From: Fimenecus sp045543095
Lineage (GTDB): Bacteria > Bacillota > Clostridia > Oscillospirales > Acutalibacteraceae
DNA length: 33,180 bases
Direction of reading: 5' to 3'
NCBI GenBank assembly: GCA_045543095.1
Contig: JAZQMC010000023.1
Location: forward strand, 1 to 33,180
Every line of letters starts with the position of its first letter. Position 1 is the stretch's first letter. The notes under the pieces were generated by a model. The model was not told the DNA's origin, did not search any database, and worked only from the letters and a program-made list of their open reading frames with translations. This document shows, one piece after another, positions 1 through 7,987 of this stretch. A program made the position numbers and the translations under genes.

Positions 1-75
<75 letters not shown>

Positions 76-271
76 ATTGTATTAACACGAACCTTAGCTC
101 GTTTTAATCATTTTCTAAAGTGCTTTTTAGCTCTTTACTTATTTTAACTCAAAACGCTATGCGTTCTTTTTAAACTCTTTTGTTATCCAAAAGAATTACT
201 GTTTCTTGTACTTCCATCAAAGTAATTTCTTACTCTCATAGAAACTACAGGGTTCCTTTTACTTATCTCGT

Positions 272-293
272 CGTTGTTTAATTTTCAAGGTTC
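272..293 (-). promoter_or_regulatory. rRNA leader, boxA-like antitermination segment
   Basis: On the minus strand this reads GAACCTTGAAAATTAAACAA, close to the conserved CTTGAAAA-type segment found in pre-16S leaders of Clostridia and Bacilli, where Nus factors or RNA processing act. It lies between the proximal promoter and the 16S start. Assignment rests on sequence resemblance and position only. Confidence 0.4.
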
Positions 294-326
294 AGTTGTC
301 CTACCCGTTTTCGCGGGTGGAGTTAT

Positions 327-355
327 AGAATACCACAACTCCGCAAGCTTGTCAA
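327..355 (-). promoter_or_regulatory. rRNA promoter, proximal
   Basis: On the minus strand a perfect -35 TTGACA (355-350) is followed after 17 bp by -10 TATTCT (332-327). Transcription would start near 320, about 245 nt before the mature 16S end, and the new transcript opens with a small ACCCG/CGGGT hairpin (318-303). It faces the 16S gene and is the nearer of two tandem promoters. Confidence 0.8.
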
Positions 356-419
356 CACTTTTTTAAAAACTTTTTTAGTTTTTTGTTTGCGTCGATTATC
401 TCTCGCAGACAGCTTGCAT

Positions 420-448
420 ATAATATCACAATGAATCGGGCTTGTCAA
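420..448 (-). promoter_or_regulatory. rRNA promoter, distal
   Basis: On the minus strand -35 TTGACA (448-443), 17 bp spacer, -10 TATTAT (425-420). Its -35 region repeats that of the proximal promoter: GCTTGTCAACACTTTTTT occurs at both 347-364 and 440-457 on the plus strand. Tandem strong promoters with A/T-rich upstream tracts are typical of rRNA operons. Confidence 0.78.
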
Positions 449-545
449 CACTTTTTTTGAAATTTTTTAAAAAATTTTTTAATTATTTTTTCACCATATA
501 CATATTGTATATATGCATAATTTAAACCACAATTTATCCGATTTA

Positions 546-575
546 TGAATATTTGTTTTTTATAAGGAAATGATA
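546..575 (+). promoter_or_regulatory. candidate forespore (sigma-G-like) promoter of sleB
   Basis: TGAATA (546-551) matches the sigma-G -35 consensus TGMATA. After 17 bp, AATGATA (569-575) matches 5 of 7 positions of the -10 consensus CATAMTA. SleB-type enzymes are made in the forespore under sigma-G in Bacillus, which fits. The match is imperfect and the region is A/T-rich, so this is tentative. Nothing else coding is seen between 449 and 606. Confidence 0.33.
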
Positions 576-606
576 ACATCAACAAATATATCCACGGAGA
601 GTTATT

Positions 607-1314
607 ATGGATGATAAAAAAAATAAGAGAACAATAAAGAAATTAGTAATACAAATTTTTGCAATCATACTTGTAAATGTACTTGTAATATCAGCAATTG
701 CCTATTCTCGCAACAACACCACGCAGACATTGTCGCGAATTGGCTCACGAGGGCAGGAAGTGCGTGAAATACAACAGAAACTTCGAGAATTAGGAATATA
801 CTCCGGTTCAGTTGACGGAGTTTACGGCACAGCTACCCAGAAAGCAGTGCGACAATTCCAAAAAAATTGCGGATTAACCGTTGACGGTGTAGCGGGCCCT
901 AAAACCTTATTATATTTAGGATTAGGCTCAGGCGGTGGCAGTTCATCGTCAGGCGGATACAGTTCAAGTGATGTATATCTGCTTGCAAAAGTCATAGCAG
1001 CCGAAGCACGAGGCGAAAGTTATACGGGACAAGTTGCAGTTGGTGCGGTAGTGCTCAACCGAGTCCGTCACTCATCATTCCCCGACTCAATTTCAGGCGT
1101 TGTTTATCAGGCAGGTGCTTTTTCAGCCGTACGCGACAGCAACTGGAGTGTTGCACCGGATGCAACAGCACAAAAAGCAGCCCGCGACGCCATTAACGGT
1201 TGGGACCCCACCGGTGGTGCTATATACTATTATAATCCCGCAAAAACAAGTAACCGTTGGATTCGAACTCGCCCCGTTATTACCACTATCGGCAGACATG
1301 TATTCTGCAAATAA
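607..1314 (+). CDS. sleB: spore cortex-lytic enzyme, SleB-type cell wall hydrolase
   Basis: Probable lytic transglycosylase-type hydrolase that degrades spore cortex peptidoglycan (muramic-delta-lactam containing) during germination. Residues about 12-33 form a hydrophobic N-terminal anchor or signal. Residues 46-104 are a PG_binding_1 domain (GSRGQEVREIQQKLRELG, then VDGVYGTATQKAVRQFQK). A Gly/Ser linker (106-121) leads to a Hydrolase_2/SleB catalytic domain (122-235) with the AAEARGE motif; E133 is the expected catalytic glutamate. The 235-residue length and the order anchor, binding domain, catalytic domain match SleB. The start has a ribosome site, GGAGA at 596-600. The gene is monocistronic, divergent from the rRNA promoters. 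No YpeB partner, which usually follows sleB in Bacillus, is present here. A vegetative paralogue with the same fold cannot be excluded. Confidence 0.85.
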   Translation: MDDKKNKRTIKKLVIQIFAIILVNVLVISAIAYSRNNTTQTLSRIGSRGQEVREIQQKLRELGIYSGSVDGVYGTATQKAVRQFQKNCGLTVDGVAGPKTLLYLGLGSGGGSSSSGGYSSSDVYLLAKVIAAEARGESYTGQVAVGAVVLNRVRHSSFPDSISGVVYQAGAFSAVRDSNWSVAPDATAQKAARDAINGWDPTGGAIYYYNPAKTSNRWIRTRPVITTIGRHVFCK

Positions 1315-1336
1315 TATATAATGTTTTAAAAATTAA

Positions 1337-1375
1337 AACCGTGCTTCTCGCAATGTGAGAAACACGGTTCTTTTA
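1337..1375. terminator. bidirectional intrinsic terminator between sleB and rpsR
   Basis: AACCGTG (1337-1343) pairs with CACGGTT (1363-1369), and inner TTCTC pairs with GAGAA. CTTTTAG follows on the plus strand and TTTTAATTTTT on the minus strand. It sits between two convergent genes and can serve both. Confidence 0.85.
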
Positions 1376-1389
1376 GTTAATTTAACTGA

Positions 1390-1632
1390 TTAGTCGTTTG
1401 TGTAAGGCATGAGAGCAATCTGACGAGCTCTTTTGATAGCTGTTGTAAGCTCTCTCTGGTGATATGCACAAGTACCTGTTACACGGCGGGGAAGAATCTT
1501 TGCTCTTTCTGATGTGTAACGACGGAGCTTTGCTGTATCTTTGTAGTCGATTGTTTCAACTTTTTCTACACAAAATGCACAAACCTTTTTGCGACCTTTT
1601 CTGTTAGGTCTTGCATTCTTATCGTATGCCAT
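1390..1632 (-). CDS. rpsR: 30S ribosomal protein S18
   Basis: S18 is a small-subunit protein that pairs with S6 on the 16S central domain. The 80-residue protein has the expected basic N-terminus, CAFC motif (residues 18-21), and the conserved block KLRRYTSERAKILPRRVTG, ending in RARQIALMPY. Cysteines at 18, 21 and 55 suggest a metal-binding S18 variant. It is the last gene of rpsF-ssb-rpsR, 22 bp after ssb, with GGAGG just before the start. It shares a terminator region with sleB. Length and sequence are normal for the family. Confidence 0.97.
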   Translation of the reverse strand: MAYDKNARPNRKGRKKVCAFCVEKVETIDYKDTAKLRRYTSERAKILPRRVTGTCAYHQRELTTAIKRARQIALMPYTND

Positions 1633-1654
1633 TATAGTTTCCTCCTATTTAAAA

Positions 1655-2122
1655 TCAGAATGGGAGTCCCTCGTCATCATCTGCACCGAAAGGAAATCCC
1701 TGGTTGTCGTCGGGTAAAACTGAAAAGCTGCCTGCATTAGCACTCTGATAAGAAACAACGGGTGCTGATTCCTGTCTTGGTGCACCATAAGCATTGCCGC
1801 TTTCTGCTTTGCTGCCGCAGAATGAAACATTATCTGCAACAATTTCAACTGCTGTACGCTTGTTTCCGTTCTTATCTTCGTAGCCACGGGTCTGAATTGA
1901 ACCCTGAACTGCAATCATTTGTCCCTTTTTGAAATAGCGAGAAACAAAATCTGCAGTACCACGCCATGCAACAACGTTGATGAAGTCTGTTTGTCTTTCA
2001 TCGCCGCTCTTGTAGTTGCGGTCAACAGCTACTGTGAAGCTTGTTACGGAAAGGCCTGATTGAGTTGTACGAAGTTCGGGGTCGGCAGTAAGTCTGCCCA
2101 TAATAATTGCTGTATTCAACAT
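1655..2122 (-). CDS. ssb: single-stranded DNA-binding protein
   Basis: SSB binds single-stranded DNA as a tetramer during replication, recombination and repair. The OB fold covers about residues 1-105, starting MLNTAIIMGRLTADPELR and including DFINVVAWRGTADFV. A flexible Gly/Ser/Gln-rich linker follows, then the acidic tip DDDEGLPF, the docking peptide for SSB partner proteins. Length 155 is usual. The gene lies between rpsF and rpsR, the conserved order in Firmicutes, 15 bp after rpsF with GGAGG before the start. Confidence 0.97.
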   Translation of the reverse strand: MLNTAIIMGRLTADPELRTTQSGLSVTSFTVAVDRNYKSGDERQTDFINVVAWRGTADFVSRYFKKGQMIAVQGSIQTRGYEDKNGNKRTAVEIVADNVSFCGSKAESGNAYGAPRQESAPVVSYQSANAGSFSVLPDDNQGFPFGADDDEGLPF

Positions 2123-2137
2123 ATTCTTTTCCTCCGA

Positions 2138-2416
2138 TTACTTCTTAACGATTAATGTGCGAAGAACACCGTCAGTGATTTTCGCAATACGGTCAAGCTC
2201 TGCGGGGAACTCTGGGTTTGCCTCATAATTATAGAGAACATAATAACCCTCTGCCTCGTAGTTGATAAGGTATGCAAGCTTTCTCTTGCCCCACTCATCA
2301 ACGCTTTCAAGAGTGCCGTTTGACTCAACAAGAGCCTTGAACTTTTCTACAAGCTCTTTTGCAGCTTCTTCACCCTTCTTGAGTGAGAAAACCATAATTG
2401 TCTCGTATTTTGACAT
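2138..2416 (-). CDS. rpsF: 30S ribosomal protein S6
   Basis: S6 binds 16S rRNA together with S18. The 92-residue protein carries the S6 signature: KYETIMVFS at the start, GKRKLAYLINYEAEGYYVLY in the middle and RIAKITDGVLRTLIVKK at the end. It is the first gene of rpsF-ssb-rpsR. It has a strong ribosome site AAGGAGGTGT just upstream, a hairpin leader (about 2443-2465) and a consensus promoter (2505-2533). Confidence 0.97.
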   Translation of the reverse strand: MSKYETIMVFSLKKGEEAAKELVEKFKALVESNGTLESVDEWGKRKLAYLINYEAEGYYVLYNYEANPEFPAELDRIAKITDGVLRTLIVKK

Positions 2417-2442
2417 TCTTTTACACCTCCTTGTGGACTTTG

Positions 2443-2465
2443 CCCCCCGAACTCTCCTCGGGAGG
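2443..2465 (-). promoter_or_regulatory. rpsF leader hairpin, possible S6:S18 autoregulatory site
   Basis: In the mRNA, CTCCCGA (2464-2458) pairs with TCGGGGG (2450-2444) around a 7-nt loop, ending about 14 nt before the ribosome site. rpsF leaders in many bacteria carry a structured element with a conserved CCG that binds the S6:S18 complex. Position and a CCCGA motif fit, but the detailed consensus was not verified. Confidence 0.4.
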
Positions 2466-2504
2466 AAGGATATGGATTGATAAAATTATCCATAGCAAAT
2501 ATGG

Positions 2505-2533
2505 AGTATAACAAAAAAAGGCTTGATTGTCAA
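2505..2533 (-). promoter_or_regulatory. rpsF operon promoter
   Basis: Minus strand: perfect -35 TTGACA (2533-2528), 17 bp, -10 TATACT (2510-2505), start near 2498, giving a leader of about 80 nt. The -35 box contains the TGA stop codon (2532-2530) of the upstream gene and lies in that gene's terminator hairpin. Confidence 0.85.
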
Positions 2534-2538
2534 GCCTT
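2513..2538 (-). terminator. intrinsic terminator of the O-antigen-ligase-like gene
   Basis: Minus strand: AGGCTTGA (2537-2530) pairs with TCAAGCCT (2526-2519) around a 3-nt loop, followed by seven T (2519-2513). The stop codon of the upstream gene forms part of the stem. Confidence 0.85.
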
Positions 2539-3990
2539 TTTCTTTAAATCTTTAAGTTTTGGAATTTCACGCTTTTTGCGGATATAAATTTTCTCTTGGT
2601 ATTCACCGTCGTCACATTTTTCAACCACTACCATAAAGAGTGTTATAAGCATTAAATAAGGCAGTGGGCAGAAAATACCCGGATTTACAAGGGACATCAT
2701 TTCAAGGCTTATATATGACAGGAAAATTGTCATATTAAAAAGTGTAGCCTTTTTCCATATAAGAATATTTCTCTTTATAAACTGATAACCGAATGTGACA
2801 ATTCCCACAACGCCAAAGCTTGCAGCAATCTGAATGGGCTCGCAATGATACCAACAGAGTGAACCCTTGACATTATCAAAAATATCGCGGTTACCCATAT
2901 AGCCGAGTCCTGTGCCGAGAATCGGGTGATTTAAGAAGTCCTCAATTCCGCGGGCATAATGTGCAACTCTCGTTTCTGTATTTTCGCCCATAAGCACGCC
3001 GTTGAGTGCTCTGAAAATACGGTCGATTGTATATCCCAAGAATTCTGTAATCTGCGGTGCAAAAATAAGAAAACCACAAAGAATACATATACATATAATA
3101 AGATATGCAAGTCGGCGACGCTTATCGTAAAGCACAAACATAACAATACACATCACAAGCTCAATAGCACCAAAAATCATGCCGCCACGAGAACCGGTAA
3201 GAAGCATTGCACCGAAGAAAATAAATCCGAAAACCGATGCGTAAGACTTTTTGTTTGCCATCAAAAATGCAAATGGCATTGTAATCATAAGAATAGTTGA
3301 AAGATTATTTCGCCACTGAACATAAAGGGTTCTGCCCAAATCGAGCACCTTATTTATATTGATTGCATAGTGCACAATAATCATAAATGATGCGAAAAGC
3401 CCAACAGCAACCATTATTTTTGTAAGCTTGTCAATGAGCGAATAATCCTTACGAATTTCGATATGACTGTAAAAATAACAGTAAATGAGCACCATACCGA
3501 AGCCCATACCAATCATATGATAAAGGGATGAACCGCCAAAATACTCCTGTGGCGAGATAAAGCCAAGACCACCAAGCATTATTGAAATTGATACAAAAAG
3601 CATTGGTTTGAACTGCGAACCTTTAGCCGAAAGTTTTTTACGGTATACTATAATATGGAAAAGCAAAATAAAAACCAACGGCACCGCATACCAGATAAGC
3701 CCCATAAATGTTTCAAGAGAGTCATAACACCTGATAGCAATAAGATAAGTAAACATTACAGGGATTAGCCAGCCCATAACATCGCGTACAATAAGCACGC
3801 AAAAGCCTGTTACGTAAGCCATAAAAATTGTACCGTAAATTTCAATTTGTGCTTTCGGGAAAAATGAACTTAAAACTGCAATAACCCCTGCCACAAAGAA
3901 AATAATGCCCATCCATTTTTCGCTTACAAGAAAGGCTCTCATTTTTTCTATTCTGTTTAAGGATTTTTCTGATTTGAAAATGTATTCCAT
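2530..3990 (-). CDS. O-antigen ligase / polymerase-like polytopic membrane protein
   Basis: Integral membrane protein of about 486 residues with roughly ten to twelve hydrophobic segments. Features of the Wzy_C (O-antigen ligase/polymerase) family are TGSRGGMIFG before a membrane segment and NHPILGTGLGYMGN in a large outer loop near the C-terminus. Members transfer or polymerise surface glycans on the outer face of the membrane; in a Gram-positive this suggests capsule, teichoic or exopolysaccharide assembly. The frame opens at 4014, but ATG at 3990 is preferred: it has GGGGA 8 nt upstream, whereas 4014 has no ribosome site and lies only a few bases from the predicted transcript start. No other glycan genes are adjacent, so the substrate is unknown. 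Confidence 0.75.
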   Translation of the reverse strand: MEYIFKSEKSLNRIEKMRAFLVSEKWMGIIFFVAGVIAVLSSFFPKAQIEIYGTIFMAYVTGFCVLIVRDVMGWLIPVMFTYLIAIRCYDSLETFMGLIWYAVPLVFILLFHIIVYRKKLSAKGSQFKPMLFVSISIMLGGLGFISPQEYFGGSSLYHMIGMGFGMVLIYCYFYSHIEIRKDYSLIDKLTKIMVAVGLFASFMIIVHYAININKVLDLGRTLYVQWRNNLSTILMITMPFAFLMANKKSYASVFGFIFFGAMLLTGSRGGMIFGAIELVMCIVMFVLYDKRRRLAYLIICICILCGFLIFAPQITEFLGYTIDRIFRALNGVLMGENTETRVAHYARGIEDFLNHPILGTGLGYMGNRDIFDNVKGSLCWYHCEPIQIAASFGVVGIVTFGYQFIKRNILIWKKATLFNMTIFLSYISLEMMSLVNPGIFCPLPYLMLITLFMVVVEKCDDGEYQEKIYIRKKREIPKLKDLKKKA

Positions 3991-4028
3991 ACACAAATCC
4001 CCACAATAACTCATAGTAACTATATTTT

Positions 4029-4056
4029 ATTATATATGAAAAACAATATCTTTCAA
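4029..4056 (-). promoter_or_regulatory. promoter of the O-antigen-ligase-like gene
   Basis: Minus strand: -35 TTGAAA (4056-4051), 16 bp, -10 TATAAT (4034-4029); start near 4022. This supports the downstream ATG at 3990 as the real start codon. Confidence 0.7.
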
Positions 4057-4177
4057 CAGTTGTTACAAAACCTTAATAATTATTACAAAAATCTTACAGA
4101 ATTTTAAAAATTTATAATTCACAGAATATTAAAAATTTATCTATTCTTTCGTGATATTTTTATGATATATTTTAGTC

Positions 4178-4297
4178 AGTGGTTCACAGATAAAACATCT
4201 GCTGAATCCCCTTTCATTTTCATTCTCCTTTTGAAAGCCGTGTACCCCAAACGGCAAAAGAACCTCTCACATTAATTTGTGAGAGGTTCTTTTTTTG
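4178..4297 (+). ncRNA. candidate small RNA (unassigned)
   Basis: In a 300-bp intergenic region flanked only by minus-strand genes, the plus strand shows an extended -10 (TGATATATT, 4163-4171). Then come a CAGAT/ATCTG hairpin (4187-4201), a pyrimidine-rich stretch with CCCCTTTC and CTCCTTTT, a GCCGT/ACGGC hairpin (about 4237-4255), and a strong hairpin with a T-run (4259-4296). This is the build of a trans-acting sRNA with anti-Shine-Dalgarno motifs. The -35 is poor. The other strand instead shows AAGGAG followed by an ATG at 4217 and a 13-codon frame ending at 4176. The rest of the interval (4057-4160) is A/T-rich with no feature seen. Confidence 0.3.
4257..4297. terminator. strong intrinsic terminator after the ABC transporter operon
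   Basis: AGAACCTCTCAC (4259-4270) pairs perfectly with GTGAGAGGTTCT (4279-4290). The plus strand continues with seven T (4290-4296) and the minus strand with TTTTG. It lies 26 bp after the stop of the minus-strand exporter gene and can also end a plus-strand transcript. Confidence 0.85.
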
Positions 4298-4322
4298 TGT
4301 GAAAGGTATTGCGGAAAAATAA

Positions 4323-6233
4323 TCAATTTCCTGTGAAGTTTCCTGTGTAAAGTTGGTAATACTTGCCTTTTTGTTCAATCAAATCATCGTGGTCGCCACG
4401 TTCAATAATTTTTCCGTGTTCAAGCACCATAATTGCCTTGGCATTTCGTACAGTTGAAAGACGGTGAGCAATAACGAAAACCGTTCTGCCCTCCATAAGT
4501 GCGTCCATACCCTTTTCAATCTGTTTTTCTGTTCTCGTATCAATTGAACTTGTTGCTTCGTCAAGAATAAGCACGGGCGGGTCTGCAACCGCTGCACGAG
4601 CAATGGATATAAGCTGTCGTTGACCTTGCGAGAGGTTTGAGCCGTCACCCGTAAGCATTGTGTTGTATCCGTCGGGAAGATTTGAAATAAATGAATGAGC
4701 ATTTGCGATTTTTGCCGCCTCAACAACCTGCTCGTGGGTTGCATTCAAATTACCGTAGCGGATATTATCTTCAATTGTACCCGTGAACAAATGAGTATCC
4801 TGCAAAACTATGCCCAATGAACGACGCAAGTCGTCCTTTTTGATTTTCTGAATATTTATGCCGTCATAACGGATTTTGCCCTCGTCAATCTCATAAAAAC
4901 GGTTAATAAGATTTGTAATTGTTGTCTTACCTGCACCTGTTGAGCCGACAAACGCAATTTTCTGTCCCGGTTTTGCGTAAAGAGAAATATCGTCAAGAAC
5001 AACTTTTTTGCCGTCATAACTGAATGTAACATTTTCAAAAACAATATCACCTGCAAGTCGGGTATAGGTAATTGTACCGTCACCGTGAGTATGCTTCCAA
5101 GCCCAGATACCTGTTCTCTTTTCAGTTTCTTTAATTTCACCATTTGCATCCAATTCTGCATTGACAAGAACAACATAACCCTCGTCAATTTCAGGTTTCT
5201 GGTCAATGATTTCAAAGATTCTCTCTGCACCTGCAAGAGCCATAAGTGCATTGTTGAACTGCTGTGTGATATTCGAAATTGGTTGTGTGAAACTTCTGAT
5301 ATATTGCAGGAATGCAACGATATCACCTGCTGTCATAGCCTTTTTGATTGCTAAAAGTCCGCCAACAGCGGCAGTAAGAGCATAGGTAATGTGGGAAAGG
5401 TTGTTCATAATCGGCCCCAACATATTTGCAAAAGAGTTTGCACTTGTTGCAGACTTGCGAAGTTTTTCATTGATTTCGCCGAAACGTGCTTCAACCTCTT
5501 CTTCGTGGTTAAATACTTTAACAACCTTTTGTCCTTCAATGATTTCTTCGATATAACCGTTAACTGTACCCAATTCTTCCTGTTGTTTCTTGAAGAAGAA
5601 AGCACTCTTTTTGCCAAGTGTTTTTGTAACGAACACCATTACAACTACCATAGCACATACTATGAGTGTCATCTGCCAACTCAAAAACATCATAATACAG
5701 AATGAACCGATTATCATAACCCCTGAGGAAATAAACTGTGTTACACCCTGACTGATAAACATTCGAAGTGTTTCAACGTCGTTTGTAAAACGGCTCATAA
5801 TTTCACCGTGAGGACGTGAGTCGAAGAAACTGATTGGCAAATCTGCAATAGCATCAAAAAGGTCTTTTCTCAAGGTATTGAGTGTACGTTGAGTAAGCCA
5901 AACAGAGCATTTTGACTGTCCGTAAGATGCCAATGCACCAAAAAGGAACACACAACCCATAATGCACATCATTTTAATAAGTGGTGCTATGAGTTCACTT
6001 GTAAACTCTTTACCAATCATCGGTGTGAGGTAATCGTCAATAATGGGTTTAATGAATAATGAGCCTGAAACGGATGCGATTGAACTGATTGCTGCGAAAA
6101 TGAGCATACCAAAGAACAAACCCTTGTGCTTTAAGATATACCCGAAAAGTCGTTTGATTGTGCCTTTTGTGTTTTTTGGTTTCTGTACAGGTCCTCTTGG
6201 ACCTTTTCTGCCACCACCCATTGGTCCTGCCAT
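4323..6233 (-). CDS. heterodimeric ABC exporter subunit with canonical ATPase site (BmrD/YheH-like)
   Basis: Half-transporter of 636 residues: a membrane domain (about 30-330) fused to a nucleotide-binding domain (about 395-630). ATPase motifs are Walker A GSTGAGKT (430-437), signature LSQGQ (534-538), Walker B LILDE (catalytic E559) and H-loop H590, all intact except a variant signature. A roughly 40-residue insertion (about 356-395) before the ATPase domain is also seen in BmrD/YheH. It should pair with the preceding gene product, whose site is degenerate, and export drugs, peptides or lipids. Its ATG shares one base with that gene's TAA (TAATG), indicating translational coupling. The Gly/Pro/Lys-rich N-terminus (1-22) is unusual. 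The substrate is unknown. Confidence 0.9.
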   Translation of the reverse strand: MAGPMGGGRKGPRGPVQKPKNTKGTIKRLFGYILKHKGLFFGMLIFAAISSIASVSGSLFIKPIIDDYLTPMIGKEFTSELIAPLIKMMCIMGCVFLFGALASYGQSKCSVWLTQRTLNTLRKDLFDAIADLPISFFDSRPHGEIMSRFTNDVETLRMFISQGVTQFISSGVMIIGSFCIMMFLSWQMTLIVCAMVVVMVFVTKTLGKKSAFFFKKQQEELGTVNGYIEEIIEGQKVVKVFNHEEEVEARFGEINEKLRKSATSANSFANMLGPIMNNLSHITYALTAAVGGLLAIKKAMTAGDIVAFLQYIRSFTQPISNITQQFNNALMALAGAERIFEIIDQKPEIDEGYVVLVNAELDANGEIKETEKRTGIWAWKHTHGDGTITYTRLAGDIVFENVTFSYDGKKVVLDDISLYAKPGQKIAFVGSTGAGKTTITNLINRFYEIDEGKIRYDGINIQKIKKDDLRRSLGIVLQDTHLFTGTIEDNIRYGNLNATHEQVVEAAKIANAHSFISNLPDGYNTMLTGDGSNLSQGQRQLISIARAAVADPPVLILDEATSSIDTRTEKQIEKGMDALMEGRTVFVIAHRLSTVRNAKAIMVLEHGKIIERGDHDDLIEQKGKYYQLYTGNFTGN

Positions 6234-7987
6234 TATAACGCACCTCCCATCACGTCAAAATCGTCACTGCCCTTTTGCTGGGAGTTATAAATATCTTGAT
6301 AAATTTCGTTTCGTGCGAGTAATTCTTCGTGATTACCTATATCGTTAATTCCGCCCTTGTCAAGAATGATAATCTTGTCACAATCTGAAACTGATGAAAT
6401 TCTTTGTGCAATAATAATCTTTGTTGTGTCAGGAATACACTCGCGAAGTCCTTTACGGATTTTTGAATCCGTAAATGTATCAACTGCACTTGTTGAGTCG
6501 TCAAGAATAAGGATTTTAGGCTTTTTGAGAATTGCTCTGGCAATACAAAGTCGCTGTTTCTGTCCACCTGAAACATTCACACCGCCCTGACCTAAATCAG
6601 TATTATAGCCGTCGGGAAATGATGATACAAACGAATGTGCATCGGCGATGGTGCAAGCCTCAACTAATTCTTCATCGGTTGCATTCTTATTGCCCCAACG
6701 AAGATTTTCACTGATTGTACCCGAGAAAAGAACATTCTTCTGAAGCACCATACTAACTGCATCGCGAAGACCTTTTATCTTGTAGTCCTTTACATTCACA
6801 CCACTTACAAGCAATTCACCCTCTGTGACATCATAAAGACGAGGAATAAGTTGTACAAGGCTTGTTTTAGCAGAGCCGGTTGCTCCGATAACACCAACCA
6901 TTTCGCCACTTTCGATTTTGAAAGTAGCATTGTTGATTACATTGTTCTGTGCCCCTGCATATTTAAAGGAAACATTTTTAAACTCGATTGAGCCGTCTTT
7001 AACCTCATCAACCGTTGCATTATCGTCATTGATGTCGGGGACTTCCTCAACAACCTCCAAAATACGCTTTGCACTTGCCTGTGACATAAAGAACTGAGCA
7101 ATAAGCATAACAACCATAAGGAAGTTAATTAAAATTTGCATAATATAAGTGAAAATCGCAGAGAAATCACCGATAAGCAAGGTTTCTTGCGTAATTTCCC
7201 TTGCTGCAATATAGAGAATTGCAAGGATTGTGCCATACATAATGATTGTAAATGTAGGCATACCCAAAATCATAAGCTTTTCTGCATGTAATGCTGCATT
7301 CATAAGGTCATCATTTGCTTTTTTAAACTTACCTTTTTCATAATCAGAACGCACAAAGGCTTTTACAACTCGTATATTGGTAAGATTTTCCTGAATTGAA
7401 GCATTGAAACCATCAAACATTTTAAGCATTTTCTTGAATCTGCCCAAAGCAATCGGAGCAAAAATTATAAGAATTATTGCGATAAGAGGTAATGCAACCG
7501 CAAAAGGCATTGCCACCTGACGACTTTTTATAATTGTGATTACAAGTGCTACAACAAACATAACAGGTGCACGGAATAACATTCTAATCATCATAACAAA
7601 TGTGTTCTGTACGGAGTTTACATCCGTTGTAATTCTTGTAATTAGTGATGCAGTTGAGAAATGGTCGATGTTAGAGAAAGAAAATTTCTGAATTTTACCC
7701 ATAATTTCTTCTCTTAAGCTCGCACCAAATCCCATACCTGCAACCGCAGCCATTCTTGCCGCCATAGCACCACAAAAAAGTGAACCGATTGCATACAGTA
7801 GCATTTTAAGTCCTAAACGGAGAATAACGCTCATGCTCTCTTCTGTCATACCGCTTTGCACAAGATTCACAATATCCGCCATAACAAGTGGAATTAAAAG
7901 TTCAAGCACAACCTCACCAATCATTAAAACAGGTGAGAGAATCGATGGAACAATATATTTTTTCGCATGTCTTAAAAGTTTAAACAT
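6233..7987 (-). CDS. heterodimeric ABC exporter subunit with degenerate ATPase site (BmrC/YheI-like)
   Basis: Half-transporter of 584 residues with a six-helix membrane domain (about 10-310) and an ATPase domain (about 333-575). The catalytic site is altered: Walker A reads GATGSAKT (368-375), the catalytic glutamate is aspartate (LILDD, D497) and the H-loop histidine is glutamine (AQR, Q528). The signature VSGGQ (472-476) is normal. This asymmetry is known for heterodimers such as BmrC/BmrD and TM287/288, where one site binds ATP but hardly hydrolyses it. It follows marR with an 8-bp overlap, has AAAGGAGA before its start and overlaps the next subunit by one base. Confidence 0.9.
   Translation of the reverse strand: MFKLLRHAKKYIVPSILSPVLMIGEVVLELLIPLVMADIVNLVQSGMTEESMSVILRLGLKMLLYAIGSLFCGAMAARMAAVAGMGFGASLREEIMGKIQKFSFSNIDHFSTASLITRITTDVNSVQNTFVMMIRMLFRAPVMFVVALVITIIKSRQVAMPFAVALPLIAIILIIFAPIALGRFKKMLKMFDGFNASIQENLTNIRVVKAFVRSDYEKGKFKKANDDLMNAALHAEKLMILGMPTFTIIMYGTILAILYIAAREITQETLLIGDFSAIFTYIMQILINFLMVVMLIAQFFMSQASAKRILEVVEEVPDINDDNATVDEVKDGSIEFKNVSFKYAGAQNNVINNATFKIESGEMVGVIGATGSAKTSLVQLIPRLYDVTEGELLVSGVNVKDYKIKGLRDAVSMVLQKNVLFSGTISENLRWGNKNATDEELVEACTIADAHSFVSSFPDGYNTDLGQGGVNVSGGQKQRLCIARAILKKPKILILDDSTSAVDTFTDSKIRKGLRECIPDTTKIIIAQRISSVSDCDKIIILDKGGINDIGNHEELLARNEIYQDIYNSQQKGSDDFDVMGGAL

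Noticed and set aside
2959..3300. 113-codon plus-strand frame inside the O-antigen-ligase-like gene
   Set aside because: Cys/Asn/Lys-rich shadow of hydrophobic codons on the other strand, no ribosome site.
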